Below, piece by piece: positions 1-8,742 of a DNA stretch of 64,000 bases. The stretch is from the NCBI RefSeq assembly GCF_007859635.1, contig NZ_CP042306.1:2356001-2420000 (forward strand), written 5' to 3'. Positions within the stretch are counted from its first letter, which is position 1, and every line of letters starts with the position of its first letter. Source of the DNA: Sphingomonas panacisoli (GTDB lineage: Bacteria > Pseudomonadota > Alphaproteobacteria > Sphingomonadales > Sphingomonadaceae). The notes below the pieces were generated by a model. The model ran no database searches. It was not told where the DNA came from and worked only from the letters and a program-made list of their open reading frames with translations. The translations under genes were made by a program, and so were the position numbers.

Positions 1-747
1 TTCGTCGAGGTCATCTCAGAGAATTTCATGGTCGATGGCGGCAAGCCACGCCAGATCCTGCGCGACGTCCGCGCGATGTATCCGGTCGCGCTGCACGGCG
101 TGTCGATGTCGATCGGGTCGGCCGATGGCGTGGACGGAGCTTATCTCGCGCGACTGCGCGCGCTGGTCGATGAGATCGATCCGCTGTTCGTTTCCGACCA
201 TCTGAGCTGGACCCGGATCGAAGGGTTCAGCTCGCACGATCTGCTGCCGCTTCCCTACACGAACGACGCGCTCGATGTGGTTTGCGCCAACATCGGCCGC
301 GCGCAGGAAGCGCTCGGCCGGACGATGCTGATCGAGAATCCGTCCACCTATATCGACTTCGCGCCCACCGACATGACCGAATGGGCATTCCTCGACGCGA
401 TGTGCGCGCGGACCGGGTGCGGGCTGCTGCTCGACGTCAACAACGTCTATGTCAGCGCCTGCAATCACGGGTTCGACCCGATCGCTTATCTCGACGGTGT
501 CCCCCATGACCGCGTCCGGCAAATCCATCTGGCGGGGCACAGCCAAGGCAAGGAAATGCTGATCGACACCCACGATCGGCCGGTCCCCACGAGCGTGTGG
601 GACCTATACGCTTACGTGCTGCCGAGGCTCGGACCAGTCGCCACGATGATCGAGCGCGACGACGACATACCCGAACTCCACGAATTGCTCGCCGAACTCG
701 CCCAGGCGCGCCGGATCGGCGGCCAAATCGGGCGGTTGGCGGCATGA
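1..747 (+). CDS. DUF692 (MbnB/BufB-type) oxidase, 5' end outside window
   Basis: The reading frame is open from the first base, so the N-terminus lies upstream; the first residues (FVEVISENFMVDGG) already match the interior of the DUF692 TIM-barrel family. Family signatures follow: SDHLSW, IENPSTY, LLLDVNNVYVSACNHGF, IHLAGH and a DTHDRPV segment, which in MbnB-like enzymes supply His/Glu/Asn/Asp ligands of a multi-iron centre. Such enzymes modify cysteines of a small precursor peptide (methanobactin, bufferin, Hvf systems). The next gene overlaps by ATGA and encodes DUF2063, the usual partner. The precursor gene, if present, would be upstream of the window. Substrate is inferred, not seen. 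Confidence 0.88.
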   Translation, partial: FVEVISENFMVDGGKPRQILRDVRAMYPVALHGVSMSIGSADGVDGAYLARLRALVDEIDPLFVSDHLSWTRIEGFSSHDLLPLPYTNDALDVVCANIGRAQEALGRTMLIENPSTYIDFAPTDMTEWAFLDAMCARTGCGLLLDVNNVYVSACNHGFDPIAYLDGVPHDRVRQIHLAGHSQGKEMLIDTHDRPVPTSVWDLYAYVLPRLGPVATMIERDDDIPELHELLAELAQARRIGGQIGRLAA

Positions 748-1523
748 GCCTGATCGAATTGCAGCGCGATATTCGCGCCTGGCTGATCAAGGAAGACCAG
801 TGGGCGGCGCAGCGCATCGGTCCCGACGCGGCACCAGGGCTGCGCATCTATCAGAACAATTATCGCGCGCAGCTCATCGCCTGTCTGGACGAGAGCTTCG
901 CCCATACGCGCGACTGGCTCGGTCACGACGTATTTCACCAGGCGATGGCCGCGCATATCGACCGCGTGCCGCCGAGTAGTTGGACGCTTGATGCTTACAC
1001 ACGCGACGTGCCCGAAACGCTCGCCGCGATGTATCCGCACGACCCGGAAATTGCCGAACTGGCATGGCTCGACCGCGCGCTGGGCGACGCGTTTGTTGGC
1101 GCAGATGCGCAGCCGCTATCGACGACGGTTTTGAGCGAGGTCGATTGGGATCGTGCCGTTCTGCATTTCGGGCCGACGCTTGACCTTATCGACGCGACTA
1201 CCAATGCCGCTGCGATCTGGGCTGCGCTCGCCGCCGGTGAGGTGCCGCCAGCGGTCGAACTATTGTCCGAACCCGGCGCGCTGCTCGTTTGGCGGCATGA
1301 CCTGGTTTCGCGCTTCCGCATGATCGACGGGGACGAGCAGCAAGCGATCCTCCTTGCCCGCTCCGGCGTGTCCTTTGCCGAATTATGTACGTCACTCGTC
1401 GCAGCCCATGGCGAAACGGACGGCGTCGCAATGGCCGGCGCACTGCTCGGTCGCTGGCTGGCCGACGGATTGATCACCGACATCACCGAAGGAGACGAAA
1501 CATGCGCCTCACCGCAATCCTGA
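744..1523 (+). CDS. DUF2063 / HvfC-BufC-type partner protein
   Basis: About 259 residues starting MSLIELQRDIRAWLIKED at an ATG that overlaps the DUF692 stop (ATGA), so the two are translationally coupled. The N-terminal half has the DUF2063 pattern: a helical stretch, GLRIYQNNYRAQLIACL, then SFAHTRDWLGHDVF. In RiPP systems this protein forms a complex with the DUF692 enzyme and is thought to present the precursor; that role is family knowledge. An upstream in-frame start at 597 is unlikely because it would lie deep inside the preceding gene. Its 3' end overlaps the next gene by 22 bases, completing a tight three-gene unit. Confidence 0.85.
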   Translation: MSLIELQRDIRAWLIKEDQWAAQRIGPDAAPGLRIYQNNYRAQLIACLDESFAHTRDWLGHDVFHQAMAAHIDRVPPSSWTLDAYTRDVPETLAAMYPHDPEIAELAWLDRALGDAFVGADAQPLSTTVLSEVDWDRAVLHFGPTLDLIDATTNAAAIWAALAAGEVPPAVELLSEPGALLVWRHDLVSRFRMIDGDEQQAILLARSGVSFAELCTSLVAAHGETDGVAMAGALLGRWLADGLITDITEGDETCASPQS

Positions 1524-2179
1524 TCGGCCTGGGTCTCGCCGCGACACCCGCGTTCGCCGCCGACCCTGCGCATCCCGTCGTCGTCGAGCTGTACCAAAGC
1601 CAGGGCTGTTCGTCGTGCCCGCCGGCCGACGCGGTGGTCAACGCACTTGCCGATCGGGCGGACGTCCTCGCGCTCAGCTTCGCGGTTACCTATTGGGATC
1701 AATTGGGGTGGAAGGACACCTTCGCCAGTCCGGCGTTCACGAAGCGCCAGTGGGACTATGCCAAGGCCGGCGGACGCGGCAATGTCGGTACGCCGCAAGT
1801 GGTCGTCAACGGTCGCGGCGTCGTCACCGGCAACAGCCGCGCCGACGTCGACACCGCGATCCGCCGGTTCGACCGTGGCACGGCGGGCCCGAGCATCGAC
1901 AGCGACCGCCGCACCGTCGCGATTAGCGCGGCCAAGGGTTCGGCGACTGTATGGCTGGTAAGTTACGATCCCCGCACCGTCGCCGTCCCGATCCGCGCCG
2001 GCGAAAATGGCGGGCGGACAATCCCCCACCGCAACATCGTCCGGCGACTTGTGCGCTTGGGGCAATGGAACGGCACGCAGGCGCGCTATTCGCTGCCGGC
2101 ACTACAATCGGGCCTCGCGACCGCTGTATTGATGCAAGCCGGGACTGGCGGGCCGATCATCGCTGCCCGTAAGCTCTGA
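1502..2179 (+). CDS. DUF1223 secreted thioredoxin-like protein
   Basis: 225 residues with a signal peptide (MRLTAILIGLGLAATPAFA) and the DUF1223 hallmark GCSSCPPAD, giving a CxxC at residues 36 and 39, followed by AVTYWDQLGWKDTF and GTPQVVVNG. The fold is thioredoxin-like and the location periplasmic. The start codon lies 22 bases inside the DUF2063 gene, after a GAGACGAAAC stretch. Its position as third gene of a DUF692/DUF2063 operon suggests a redox or copper-handling accessory, for example keeping cysteines of an exported peptide reduced; that is inference. DUF1223 genes also occur alone, so the link needs comparison with other genomes. Confidence 0.85.
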   Translation: MRLTAILIGLGLAATPAFAADPAHPVVVELYQSQGCSSCPPADAVVNALADRADVLALSFAVTYWDQLGWKDTFASPAFTKRQWDYAKAGGRGNVGTPQVVVNGRGVVTGNSRADVDTAIRRFDRGTAGPSIDSDRRTVAISAAKGSATVWLVSYDPRTVAVPIRAGENGGRTIPHRNIVRRLVRLGQWNGTQARYSLPALQSGLATAVLMQAGTGGPIIAARKL

Positions 2180-2258
2180 CATTCGCGATTTGGTTGCGAC
2201 GAGCCGTCCGCTTTCGGGATCGCCACGGGCAGGTTATAGCGGCGCCGTTGGAGCGAGT

Positions 2259-3554
2259 TCAGGACGGCGCCTCAGTTCGCCATCGCTGGGCAAGGCCGTG
2301 ATACAGTCGTTCCTTGCACACAAACGACGAAACCATGTGGGCAATGATCGCCGAGAGGAACAATGGCAGGATCAGCCCGCGGCTCGCGGTCGCTTCCACC
2401 ACGATGATGACGGCCGTGAGAGGCGCGCGAACGACGCCGGTAAAATAGGCGACCAGCCCGAGCAACACGATCGCACTGCCCGGATCGCTGGGGAAAATAC
2501 ATCGAAGCAGAGTTCCAAGACCTGCGCCGGTCGCGAGCGATGGCGCGAAGATACCGCCCGGTAGTCCTGACAATGCGGTTGCCAGCGTCGTGAGAAACTT
2601 GGCAGGCCCGAACCAGTAGGGCGCGTTGGTGCCATCGATGATCGCGCGAGCGGAGGAATAGCCGGTGCCCCAGGTCAGACCTGTCGCAACGCCGAGGCCC
2701 GCCACGATGATACCGCAGAACAGAGCCCACCAGACGGGACGGTCGCGGAAGACGGGGAGCCAGCGGTCCCGCGATGCACTTAGCCCCAGCATCGCGCGCG
2801 CAAAAAGTCCGCCGGCAAGCCCGCCCGCAACACCGGCCACAGGTGCGATGCGAAGCACAGCGCTCACCGTCAACGTCTGGGATACCTCGCCGAAATATAC
2901 GTAGTTGCCGGCGAGCCCCAGGCTGACGATGCCCGCGATCACGATCGTCGTCATGACGAGGAGCGCAACACGTTGCTCGTACGCGTCCGCAAGTTCCTCG
3001 ATCGCGAACGTGACGCCCGCAAGCGGTGTATTGAACGCGGCGGCGACGCCAGCAGCGCCGCCGGCGATCAGCATCGATGCACGCATTGGTGTGCGGAACA
3101 GGCGAGCATACCAACCAAGAATTGCCGCCGAAATCTGGACCGTCGGCCCCTCCCGCCCGACGGAGGCCCCCACGAGCAGGCCCGCGATGGTCGACACACA
3201 TTTCCAGAGCGCGACCTTGAGCGAGATGAGATGTTGCGCGATCCGCTTCGGATTGCCTGCTGCGGCGATCACCTGAGGGATTCCCGAACCCGTTGCTTCG
3301 GGCGCGATACGCCGCGTGAGCCACGCGATGGCCGCAAATGCCGACGGCGTACCCAGCAGAGGTGCCCAGCGGAACCTGTTTGCGAACAAATCGAAATAAT
3401 GGCTGGCCTGGTCTGCCAGCCAGGCAAACAGCAGCGCGACAAGCCCGATTGAAATCGCGCCGAGCCCCATCGCGAAGCGTCGACGCCAGATTGCCGACCC
3501 CGGACCATGCCGACGCAACAATACCCGCCACCGTCGGTCTAGGGTGATACGCAT
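2259..3554 (-). CDS. ClC-family chloride channel/antiporter
   Basis: 431 residues with the three ClC signature motifs: GSGIPQ near residue 92, GREGPTVQ near 134, and GGIFAPSLATGAG near 334. About ten hydrophobic segments make it an inner-membrane protein. The gating/proton glutamate of the GxEGP motif is present (GREGP). No CBS domains follow, so this is the short bacterial form. It faces the DUF1223 gene and stands alone; the next gene on the same strand is about 165 bases away. Transport direction and coupling cannot be read from the sequence. The start chosen gives a basic cytoplasmic N-terminus (MRITLDRRWRVLLRR). Confidence 0.9.
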   Translation of the reverse strand: MRITLDRRWRVLLRRHGPGSAIWRRRFAMGLGAISIGLVALLFAWLADQASHYFDLFANRFRWAPLLGTPSAFAAIAWLTRRIAPEATGSGIPQVIAAAGNPKRIAQHLISLKVALWKCVSTIAGLLVGASVGREGPTVQISAAILGWYARLFRTPMRASMLIAGGAAGVAAAFNTPLAGVTFAIEELADAYEQRVALLVMTTIVIAGIVSLGLAGNYVYFGEVSQTLTVSAVLRIAPVAGVAGGLAGGLFARAMLGLSASRDRWLPVFRDRPVWWALFCGIIVAGLGVATGLTWGTGYSSARAIIDGTNAPYWFGPAKFLTTLATALSGLPGGIFAPSLATGAGLGTLLRCIFPSDPGSAIVLLGLVAYFTGVVRAPLTAVIIVVEATASRGLILPLFLSAIIAHMVSSFVCKERLYHGLAQRWRTEAPS

Positions 3555-3640
3555 TTGCGCGCGTTACAGAGAGGTGAGCCGGTGCACCACCCTCGTCATC
3601 TTACTGTTGATACTATCCGACGTTTGCGAACTATTCCGTG

Positions 3641-3700
3641 AGCGGCTGATTTAGCGATCGGCGCCGCCCTTTCTGAGTGACCGAAATTGGGGTGCATTGG
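3641..3700 (+). repeat. dispersed intergenic element, copy E1 (diverged)
   Basis: Starts near GAGCGGCTGATTTAG and ends with the conserved half GACCGAAATTGGGGTGCATT. It lies between the ClC gene and the receiver gene. It is a diverged member of the family described in the findings. Confidence 0.55.
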
Positions 3701-3719
3701 GGTCGAACGATTGCGCCCC

Positions 3720-4094
3720 TTACTGTTTGAGAACGCTCGCAATCTTATCGATCAAGATTTTGTCAGACCACGGTTTGCGCACGAACTGTCCATCGTCCGG
3801 GATAACGGCGCTCTGCAAGTGGTGATGCCCAGAGGTCAGTAGCAAGTGGATATGGGGCCATCGTTGGTGAACCAGCCGCGCTAGTGCCAGGCCGTCCATA
3901 CTTCCCGGCATGTCGACATCTGAAAAAAGCAGGCGCACTTCGCCATGCTGATCGAGAATTATCAGTGCCTCATCGGCGCTCTCGGCTTCGAGCACGGCAA
4001 ACCCGGCGTCCTCGAGGATGCCAACGCTGTACATGCGAACGAGGGTTTCGTCCTCCACGACCAACACGGTCGTCTTGCCGTCGGTGGGTTCCAT
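3720..4094 (-). CDS. single-domain response regulator (receiver only)
   Basis: 124 residues, a CheY-like receiver with no output domain. The acidic pair sits in LVVEDE, the predicted phosphoacceptor is Asp59 in FSDVDMPG, the switch Thr/Ser lies in LLTSGH, and the conserved Lys in FVRKPW. It is 73 bases downstream of a PAS histidine kinase on the same strand and is most likely its phosphorylation partner. FixL-type orphan receivers of this class often relay to phosphotransfer proteins or act by competing for phosphate. No regulatory site was recognised in front of it. Confidence 0.88.
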   Translation of the reverse strand: MEPTDGKTTVLVVEDETLVRMYSVGILEDAGFAVLEAESADEALIILDQHGEVRLLFSDVDMPGSMDGLALARLVHQRWPHIHLLLTSGHHHLQSAVIPDDGQFVRKPWSDKILIDKIASVLKQ

Positions 4095-4167
4095 CAGGCT
4101 CTCCAGCCGGATGTGCCCGGAGAGTTCAGAATGCTCGGCGAGCTGCGAAGTTCACCGTTGACGCAAA

Positions 4168-5310
4168 TTAAATCGGCGAGACCTTTAGCGGCATGGCGAA
4201 AGTAAATCGCGTCTCCGTTTCGTCAGACGTTACGGTCAAGGTGCCATGATGCGCCTTCGCGATTTCAGAGGCGATATGCAGACCCAGACCCAACCCTTGA
4301 TGCTGGATCCGATCGTCACCTCGCTCAAACGGATGAAACAAGCGAGGCCGCGCTTCCGCGGGAATGGGTGCACCGCCGTTCGCAACCATGATGACCAGCG
4401 TCTCGGGCGTCGTTGTCGCTTCGATCCGAACAGGCTGGTCTTTCGCGCCATGCGTTAATGCATTGCCCACGAGATTGGACAATAGCTGACCGATCCTGAC
4501 GCGATCGCAGTTCACTGGCTCGTCGATATTGTATTGGGCATCGACGACCTGGGTAGGCGCGATTGCCCGGAGTTCGGCGACAACCTGGCGGAGAATGGGT
4601 TCCAGTGGCTCATCCGCATCACGGAGCAGTGTGATGCCACCGCCGAGGCGCCCCCGGGCAAAGTCGAGCACATTGTCAATTAGGCCGGCCGCACGCACCA
4701 CACTGCCGTCCATGAGCGACAGCACCCTGCGCGCCCGTTCGCTTAACTTCTCGCGCTCCAGAATGCGCACCCCACTAGCGATGGCGGCCAACGGGTTGCG
4801 CAGATCGTGCCCCAATACGGCGATGAACTGCTCCCGAAGTTCAGAATCCGCGCGTTCGGCGACAACGGTCGCCTGGGCGGCGTCTCGTGATTCCAGCAGG
4901 CCCAGCTCATACGTGCGGCGATCGGCCGCAATGAACAACGTAAAGCGGATGAACGCAGGGCGCCCGGCGCTGTCCCGTCGTTCGACTGCGTTGACGATAA
5001 CCGGGATTTTGCGCCCTTGGGACGTCAGAATGTCGAGTGCTACCTCGCTGAAACTCCCCTGAATGTGAAGCATCGGCGCGAAGTGGGTTTCGTAGAAGAT
5101 GCGCCCACCAACTGTGAGCAGATCGGACAGTCGTTTTCTCGCGAGCGTCTCGGTTGTGAAGCCCGTCCAGGAAGCGAACGTTTTGTTCGCCCGAATAATT
5201 CGGCCGTCTTTGTCGGTTGAGAGGTATCCGCAGGGGGCGCTTTCGAACAAATCCTCGAAGTCGACTGCCGCTTCGACGGACTCATCCGATGATGCGCCGC
5301 TGTCAGACAA
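4168..5310 (-). CDS. PAS-domain sensor histidine kinase
   Basis: 380 residues with no clear transmembrane segment, so probably cytoplasmic. A PAS domain covers roughly residues 18-125 (FESAPCGYLSTDKDGRIIRA ... GRPAFIRF). A coiled linker leads to HisKA with His168 in VLGHDLRNPLAA, then a HATPase with N-box LSNLVGNALTHG and a G-box GLGLGLHIA. PAS domains of this kind (SAPCGYL) are often fused to PP2C or kinase outputs. Its start lies 8 bases inside the end of an RsbQ-like hydrolase gene, so the two are translationally coupled, and a receiver gene follows. The operon is therefore hydrolase, PAS kinase, receiver. The ligand sensed by PAS is unknown. Confidence 0.9.
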   Translation of the reverse strand: MSDSGASSDESVEAAVDFEDLFESAPCGYLSTDKDGRIIRANKTFASWTGFTTETLARKRLSDLLTVGGRIFYETHFAPMLHIQGSFSEVALDILTSQGRKIPVIVNAVERRDSAGRPAFIRFTLFIAADRRTYELGLLESRDAAQATVVAERADSELREQFIAVLGHDLRNPLAAIASGVRILEREKLSERARRVLSLMDGSVVRAAGLIDNVLDFARGRLGGGITLLRDADEPLEPILRQVVAELRAIAPTQVVDAQYNIDEPVNCDRVRIGQLLSNLVGNALTHGAKDQPVRIEATTTPETLVIMVANGGAPIPAEARPRLFHPFERGDDRIQHQGLGLGLHIASEIAKAHHGTLTVTSDETETRFTFAMPLKVSPI

Positions 5311-6139
5311 AGGCTGCGATCGCAGCAGTCGTCTCGTCTGGTGCGCTCAGGTTTGGACAATGACCGGTCGCGTTGAGCATGACCAACTCGCTGCCCGGTA
5401 TCGCGTCATGCACGAATTGTCCGACCGCAACCGGCGCGATCGAGTCATCGCGACACTGGAGGATGAGAACGCGCGCATCGATCGGTCCGAGATCGGCCCG
5501 ATTGTCTGACAGGAACGTCGTCCTCGCGAAGCGCTTGGCGATTTCCGGGTCGGTCCGGCAAAAGCTGTTCGTCAACTCTTCCGCCAATTCGGGGCGATCC
5601 GGATTTGCCATGATCACGGGCGCCATCGTTTGCGACCAGCCCATGTGATTGCTGTCGAGAAATTCCAGCAGTTCCAGGATCTGATCCTGACTGAAACCGC
5701 CGACATAATCCCCGTCGTCGATATACCGCGGCGAAGGCCCGACCAGCACGAGATCCGCAAAGAGTTCGGGCGCCCGCCGAGCAGCGATAACGCCGATCAT
5801 CGCGCTGACCGAATGGCCGACGAAGACGCCGCCGCGAACGCCGAGAGCGCGGGCAAGTGCGATAAGGTCATCGGCATAGCCGTCGAGTGACGCATATTTC
5901 GCAACGTCATAGGACGAGATGTCGGACCCTCCGGCGCCCACGTAGTCGAACACGACCGTCCGGAACCGGTCCTCGAACGCCGGCATGACATATCGCCACA
6001 TATTTTGGTCGCAGCCAAAGCCGTGCGCAAAAACCATCGTCCGCAGGCCATCGCCGCTGACGCGCGCATTCAGTCGGGCGATAATCGCCGCGTTTCCAGA
6101 CGCGCTTGCAGCGTCGTCCAAGGTGGACATCGCAGGCAT
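5303..6139 (-). CDS. RsbQ/KAI2-like alpha/beta hydrolase
   Basis: 278 residues from the ATG at 6139, which has GGAGG ten bases upstream; a longer TTG start at 6178 is possible but lacks a site. Alpha/beta-hydrolase fold of the RsbQ, D14/KAI2 subfamily: oxyanion region FAHGFGCDQNMW, nucleophile Ser110 in VGHSVSA, Asp in CRDDSIAP, His in ATGHCPNLSAP. In Bacillus, RsbQ activates the PAS-containing phosphatase RsbP; here the coupled neighbour is a PAS histidine kinase, so the hydrolase probably makes or delivers a small ligand to that PAS domain. That is inference from gene fusion-like coupling (8-base overlap). Confidence 0.88.
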   Translation of the reverse strand: MPAMSTLDDAASASGNAAIIARLNARVSGDGLRTMVFAHGFGCDQNMWRYVMPAFEDRFRTVVFDYVGAGGSDISSYDVAKYASLDGYADDLIALARALGVRGGVFVGHSVSAMIGVIAARRAPELFADLVLVGPSPRYIDDGDYVGGFSQDQILELLEFLDSNHMGWSQTMAPVIMANPDRPELAEELTNSFCRTDPEIAKRFARTTFLSDNRADLGPIDARVLILQCRDDSIAPVAVGQFVHDAIPGSELVMLNATGHCPNLSAPDETTAAIAAFV

Positions 6140-6261
6140 TATATCTTGGCCTCCAAGCCCGATCGAGCAAGCATACAACGCTTGCGCTCGAACCCTCCGC
6201 TATCAGCTGGACGCTCGTTTGAATATGCGGATCACGCGATTTGTAGGCGCGGACCCGACGA

Positions 6262-6323
6262 TATTGATCAACATCAGGACGATTTTCTGCGGAGGCCAAC
6301 AGACTGTCGGAAACAGTCGGCAC
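6262..6323 (-). repeat. duplicated segment, copy A (encodes MPTVSDSLLASAENRPDVDQ)
   Basis: This stretch and 11920-11982 share roughly three quarters of their bases, including the core GACGATTTTC and TGTCGGAAAC. Read on the minus strand, both encode a peptide of the form MPTVSD-x-(6)-ENR-x-D-x-DQ. In this copy the frame stays open to 5907, overlapping the hydrolase gene. Either a small gene family or a diverged DNA repeat would explain the match. Confidence 0.5.
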
Positions 6324-6417
6324 GCTCGCAGAGGACGAGCGATAGAGGTAAGGCGGACTGCTGTTTCAAACTCCCCGCGAAAACCCGTTGATGAGCGGCT
6401 CAGTATTCGAGATGATT

Positions 6418-6482
6418 GGCAGCTTTCGGGAATGCGGCGGCTCGCGTTGAATGGCCGAAATTAGGGCGCGAAGCGGACTGCC
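6418..6482 (+). repeat. dispersed intergenic element, copy E2
   Basis: A well-preserved copy: it begins GGCAGCTTTCGGGAATG and ends ATGGCCGAAATTAGGG then GCGCGAAGCGGACTGCC. The outer bases GGCAG/CTGCC are inverted repeats and the inner TTTCGG/CCGAAA can also pair. Confidence 0.75.
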
Positions 6483-6651
6483 GGTTACCCGCAAGTTTGT
6501 GACGATCCCCGCCGCTTTAATTGGACCTTAGCCAACTTTTTCAAAGCCAAGTCAGATCCACGCTCTGACAGCTGGCACTGGAAAGATTAAGCTGGATTCT
6601 CACCTCACTTTTACTGGATAAACGATTTCTATCGCGCGAGCGTGAGGGGCG

Positions 6652-8646
6652 GTGACCGACATTTCAATCATCGAACTGGCGCGTATTGCCGACTTCAGGC
6701 TGGGACCCCTGATGGTCAAGCCCTCGCTTCGGCAGATGATGCTCGAAAGCGGCGAGGAGGAGATCGTCGAGCCTCGCGTGATGCAAGTGCTCGTGGCGCT
6801 TGCACGCGCCGAGGGCGCGATTGTCAGCCGCTCCGATTTATCAGCTTCTTGCTGGGAAAACCGGATTGTCGGAGATGACGCGATCAATCGCGTTTTGTCG
6901 CGCTTGCGGCGGATTCAAGACGGGGTTGGTCGCGGCGCTTTCCGGATCGAGACGATCACCAAAATTGGCTATCGGCTACTGCGACCGGATGAGGTAAACA
7001 CCATCAAGACCTTGTCAGCACCGATCGCGGCGGAAGTCGTTACGGCGCTCCCGATCAACAGTTCGACAACGCCGAAGCGACAACGCCCTCTATGGGCGTG
7101 GATCGCGGCCGCTGCGCTTATCGTCGCGACGAGTGTTGGCATTGCACTGCTCGCAATCCGCATCACCGCTACTTCCCGACCCACGCGGATCGCAGTCCTG
7201 CCGTTCGACGTTATCAGTAACGATCCGACCGCGCAGGGCTTTGCCAAGGCGCTCAACGAGCAGATCGTTACCGGGCTAAATAGCAGTGAGATTCCGGCAG
7301 TTTCGTCGTCCGACGCAGCCGCTCTGCGAGGGCCGGGTGCCGCGGATCGCATCGAGGCGCTAGGCGTCGCCTTGACGTTTGACGGCAGCGTGCGGAACGA
7401 CGGCAAGACGATCAGCATTCAGGTACACGTCAACGATCCCGTTCAGCATGTCTCGATCTGGAGCCGCAGTGACCAAGGCGATGTCGCATCTCTTGACGCA
7501 TTACGGACTCGAGTGACCCGCACCGTAGTAAGCGTCCTTGCCTGTTCGAACCGCGCGCTGAAAAAGAATGGACTGACCGACGCCGCGCTTCTGGGCCGTT
7601 ATCTTCGCGTATGCGACCTGTTTGTAAACGAAGGCGATGCCGCGAACCCTGGGGCAACGTTCGAATTGCTCGACGACTTGCGCGTCCTGACCCGCAATGC
7701 GCCCGGCTTCGTGGCAGCGCACAGCGATCTTGCCAAGTTCGAGGCCTATCTCGCCCCCCTCTTCCCATCTGATCAAGCCGCCATGATGCGTAAGGAAAGT
7801 GGTGCCGAGGCTGCGCGCGCGCTAGAACTCGAGCCCAATTCTCCCGATGCTTATCTCGCTCAGGAGATGGCGTTGCCGCCGACTCAATGGGCGAAGCGCG
7901 AGGAGTTGCTCCGCAGGGGGATTGCGATCGATCCCGACTGGCCGCACACTAATGGATTTCTCGCTCAACTGTTGCTCGAAACAGGGCGTCTGCGCGAGTC
8001 GACAACCTATAGTGCGCACGCCGCTGCTGCGGATTTGCAGATCGACTGGCGACCAGCTGCCGCCTGGATGATGTGCAGTGCGGGCTCAACGGGCGATACG
8101 ATTGACGATCTTAGGGGACGGCTCGCTGCCGCGCCTGGCGATACTCGCCTTCAATGGTCGTTACGCGAATGCTTAGTGGATTCCGGCCGGTTTGAGGAGG
8201 CGAAAGCAGTTTTTGCAACTCCCCTACCGCCGAAGCCGTACGTGACCGCCAGCAGCCTTATGGATCGGCTGATCGCCGCGATGATCTCCAAGTCAGCGGG
8301 CGACCGTGACGCGGCGCGGCGTGATGCGCTAGCGCTAGCGGCGCAGCCGGGACCTTACCGGATGGGCGACGCGATCCAAGCGCTCGCGCTTCTCGGTTTC
8401 CTCGATGACGCGTTCGACGTGGCCTCGAACTATCGACCCGGTTATCCGATGACCGGGCATACGGTGTTCCTGTTCGATGGGCGGACCGCGGCAATGCGAC
8501 GAGATCCGCGCTTTATGCCGCTGATGGTGAAGCTTGGCCTCGCTGGCTTTTGGCGAACGTCGGGCAAGTGGCCGGACTATTGTTCGGATCCCGGCCTTCC
8601 TTACAACTGCAAAGCCGAGGTCGCGCGGTTGGTCGGAAAGAACTGA
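6652..8646 (+). CDS. CadC-like transmembrane transcriptional regulator
   Basis: 664 residues from a GTG preceded by GAGGGGC. Residues 12-115 form an OmpR/PhoB-type winged helix (EPRVMQVLVALARAEGAI, AINRVLSRLRRI, TITKIGYRLL). A single transmembrane helix follows near 145-168 (WIAAAALIVATSVGIALLA). The periplasmic part starts with an FR-x-PF-like segment (RIAVLPFDVISNDPTAQGF) and continues with TPR-like helices (ALELEPNSPDAYLA). This is the layout of CadC/ToxR-type one-component regulators that bind DNA while embedded in the membrane. The nearest downstream gene, an UrcA-family protein on the opposite strand, could be a target but nothing proves it. Confidence 0.85.
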   Translation: MTDISIIELARIADFRLGPLMVKPSLRQMMLESGEEEIVEPRVMQVLVALARAEGAIVSRSDLSASCWENRIVGDDAINRVLSRLRRIQDGVGRGAFRIETITKIGYRLLRPDEVNTIKTLSAPIAAEVVTALPINSSTTPKRQRPLWAWIAAAALIVATSVGIALLAIRITATSRPTRIAVLPFDVISNDPTAQGFAKALNEQIVTGLNSSEIPAVSSSDAAALRGPGAADRIEALGVALTFDGSVRNDGKTISIQVHVNDPVQHVSIWSRSDQGDVASLDALRTRVTRTVVSVLACSNRALKKNGLTDAALLGRYLRVCDLFVNEGDAANPGATFELLDDLRVLTRNAPGFVAAHSDLAKFEAYLAPLFPSDQAAMMRKESGAEAARALELEPNSPDAYLAQEMALPPTQWAKREELLRRGIAIDPDWPHTNGFLAQLLLETGRLRESTTYSAHAAAADLQIDWRPAAAWMMCSAGSTGDTIDDLRGRLAAAPGDTRLQWSLRECLVDSGRFEEAKAVFATPLPPKPYVTASSLMDRLIAAMISKSAGDRDAARRDALALAAQPGPYRMGDAIQALALLGFLDDAFDVASNYRPGYPMTGHTVFLFDGRTAAMRRDPRFMPLMVKLGLAGFWRTSGKWPDYCSDPGLPYNCKAEVARLVGKN

Positions 8647-8742
8647 CACCCAAAAAGGCGCCGCTCTGCTATACTACAGAGCGGCGGCAGGTTAGGCATC
8701 GGGCGCCTCTAAGGGTAATCAGTTGCGCCCCGTGGTGCCGGT

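Larger units (their letters stand above)
6140..6651. other. 512-base gap between divergent genes
   Basis: It separates the RsbQ-like gene (minus) from the CadC-like regulator (plus). It contains one half of a duplicated segment (6262-6323, also found in front of katE) and repeat copy E2. A minus-strand frame opens with GTG at 6323 (MPTVSD...) and runs into the hydrolase gene in another frame; only its first 20 or so codons find a relative in the window. No clear promoter was recognised. Confidence 0.6.

Noticed and set aside
995..2065. Minus-strand frame of 356 codons opposite DUF2063 and DUF1223
   Set aside because: Antisense to two well-supported genes; no motif.
2272..3531. Second minus-strand frame (419 codons) within the ClC gene
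   Set aside because: Arg/Cys/His-rich shadow of the ClC channel in another frame without any family motif.
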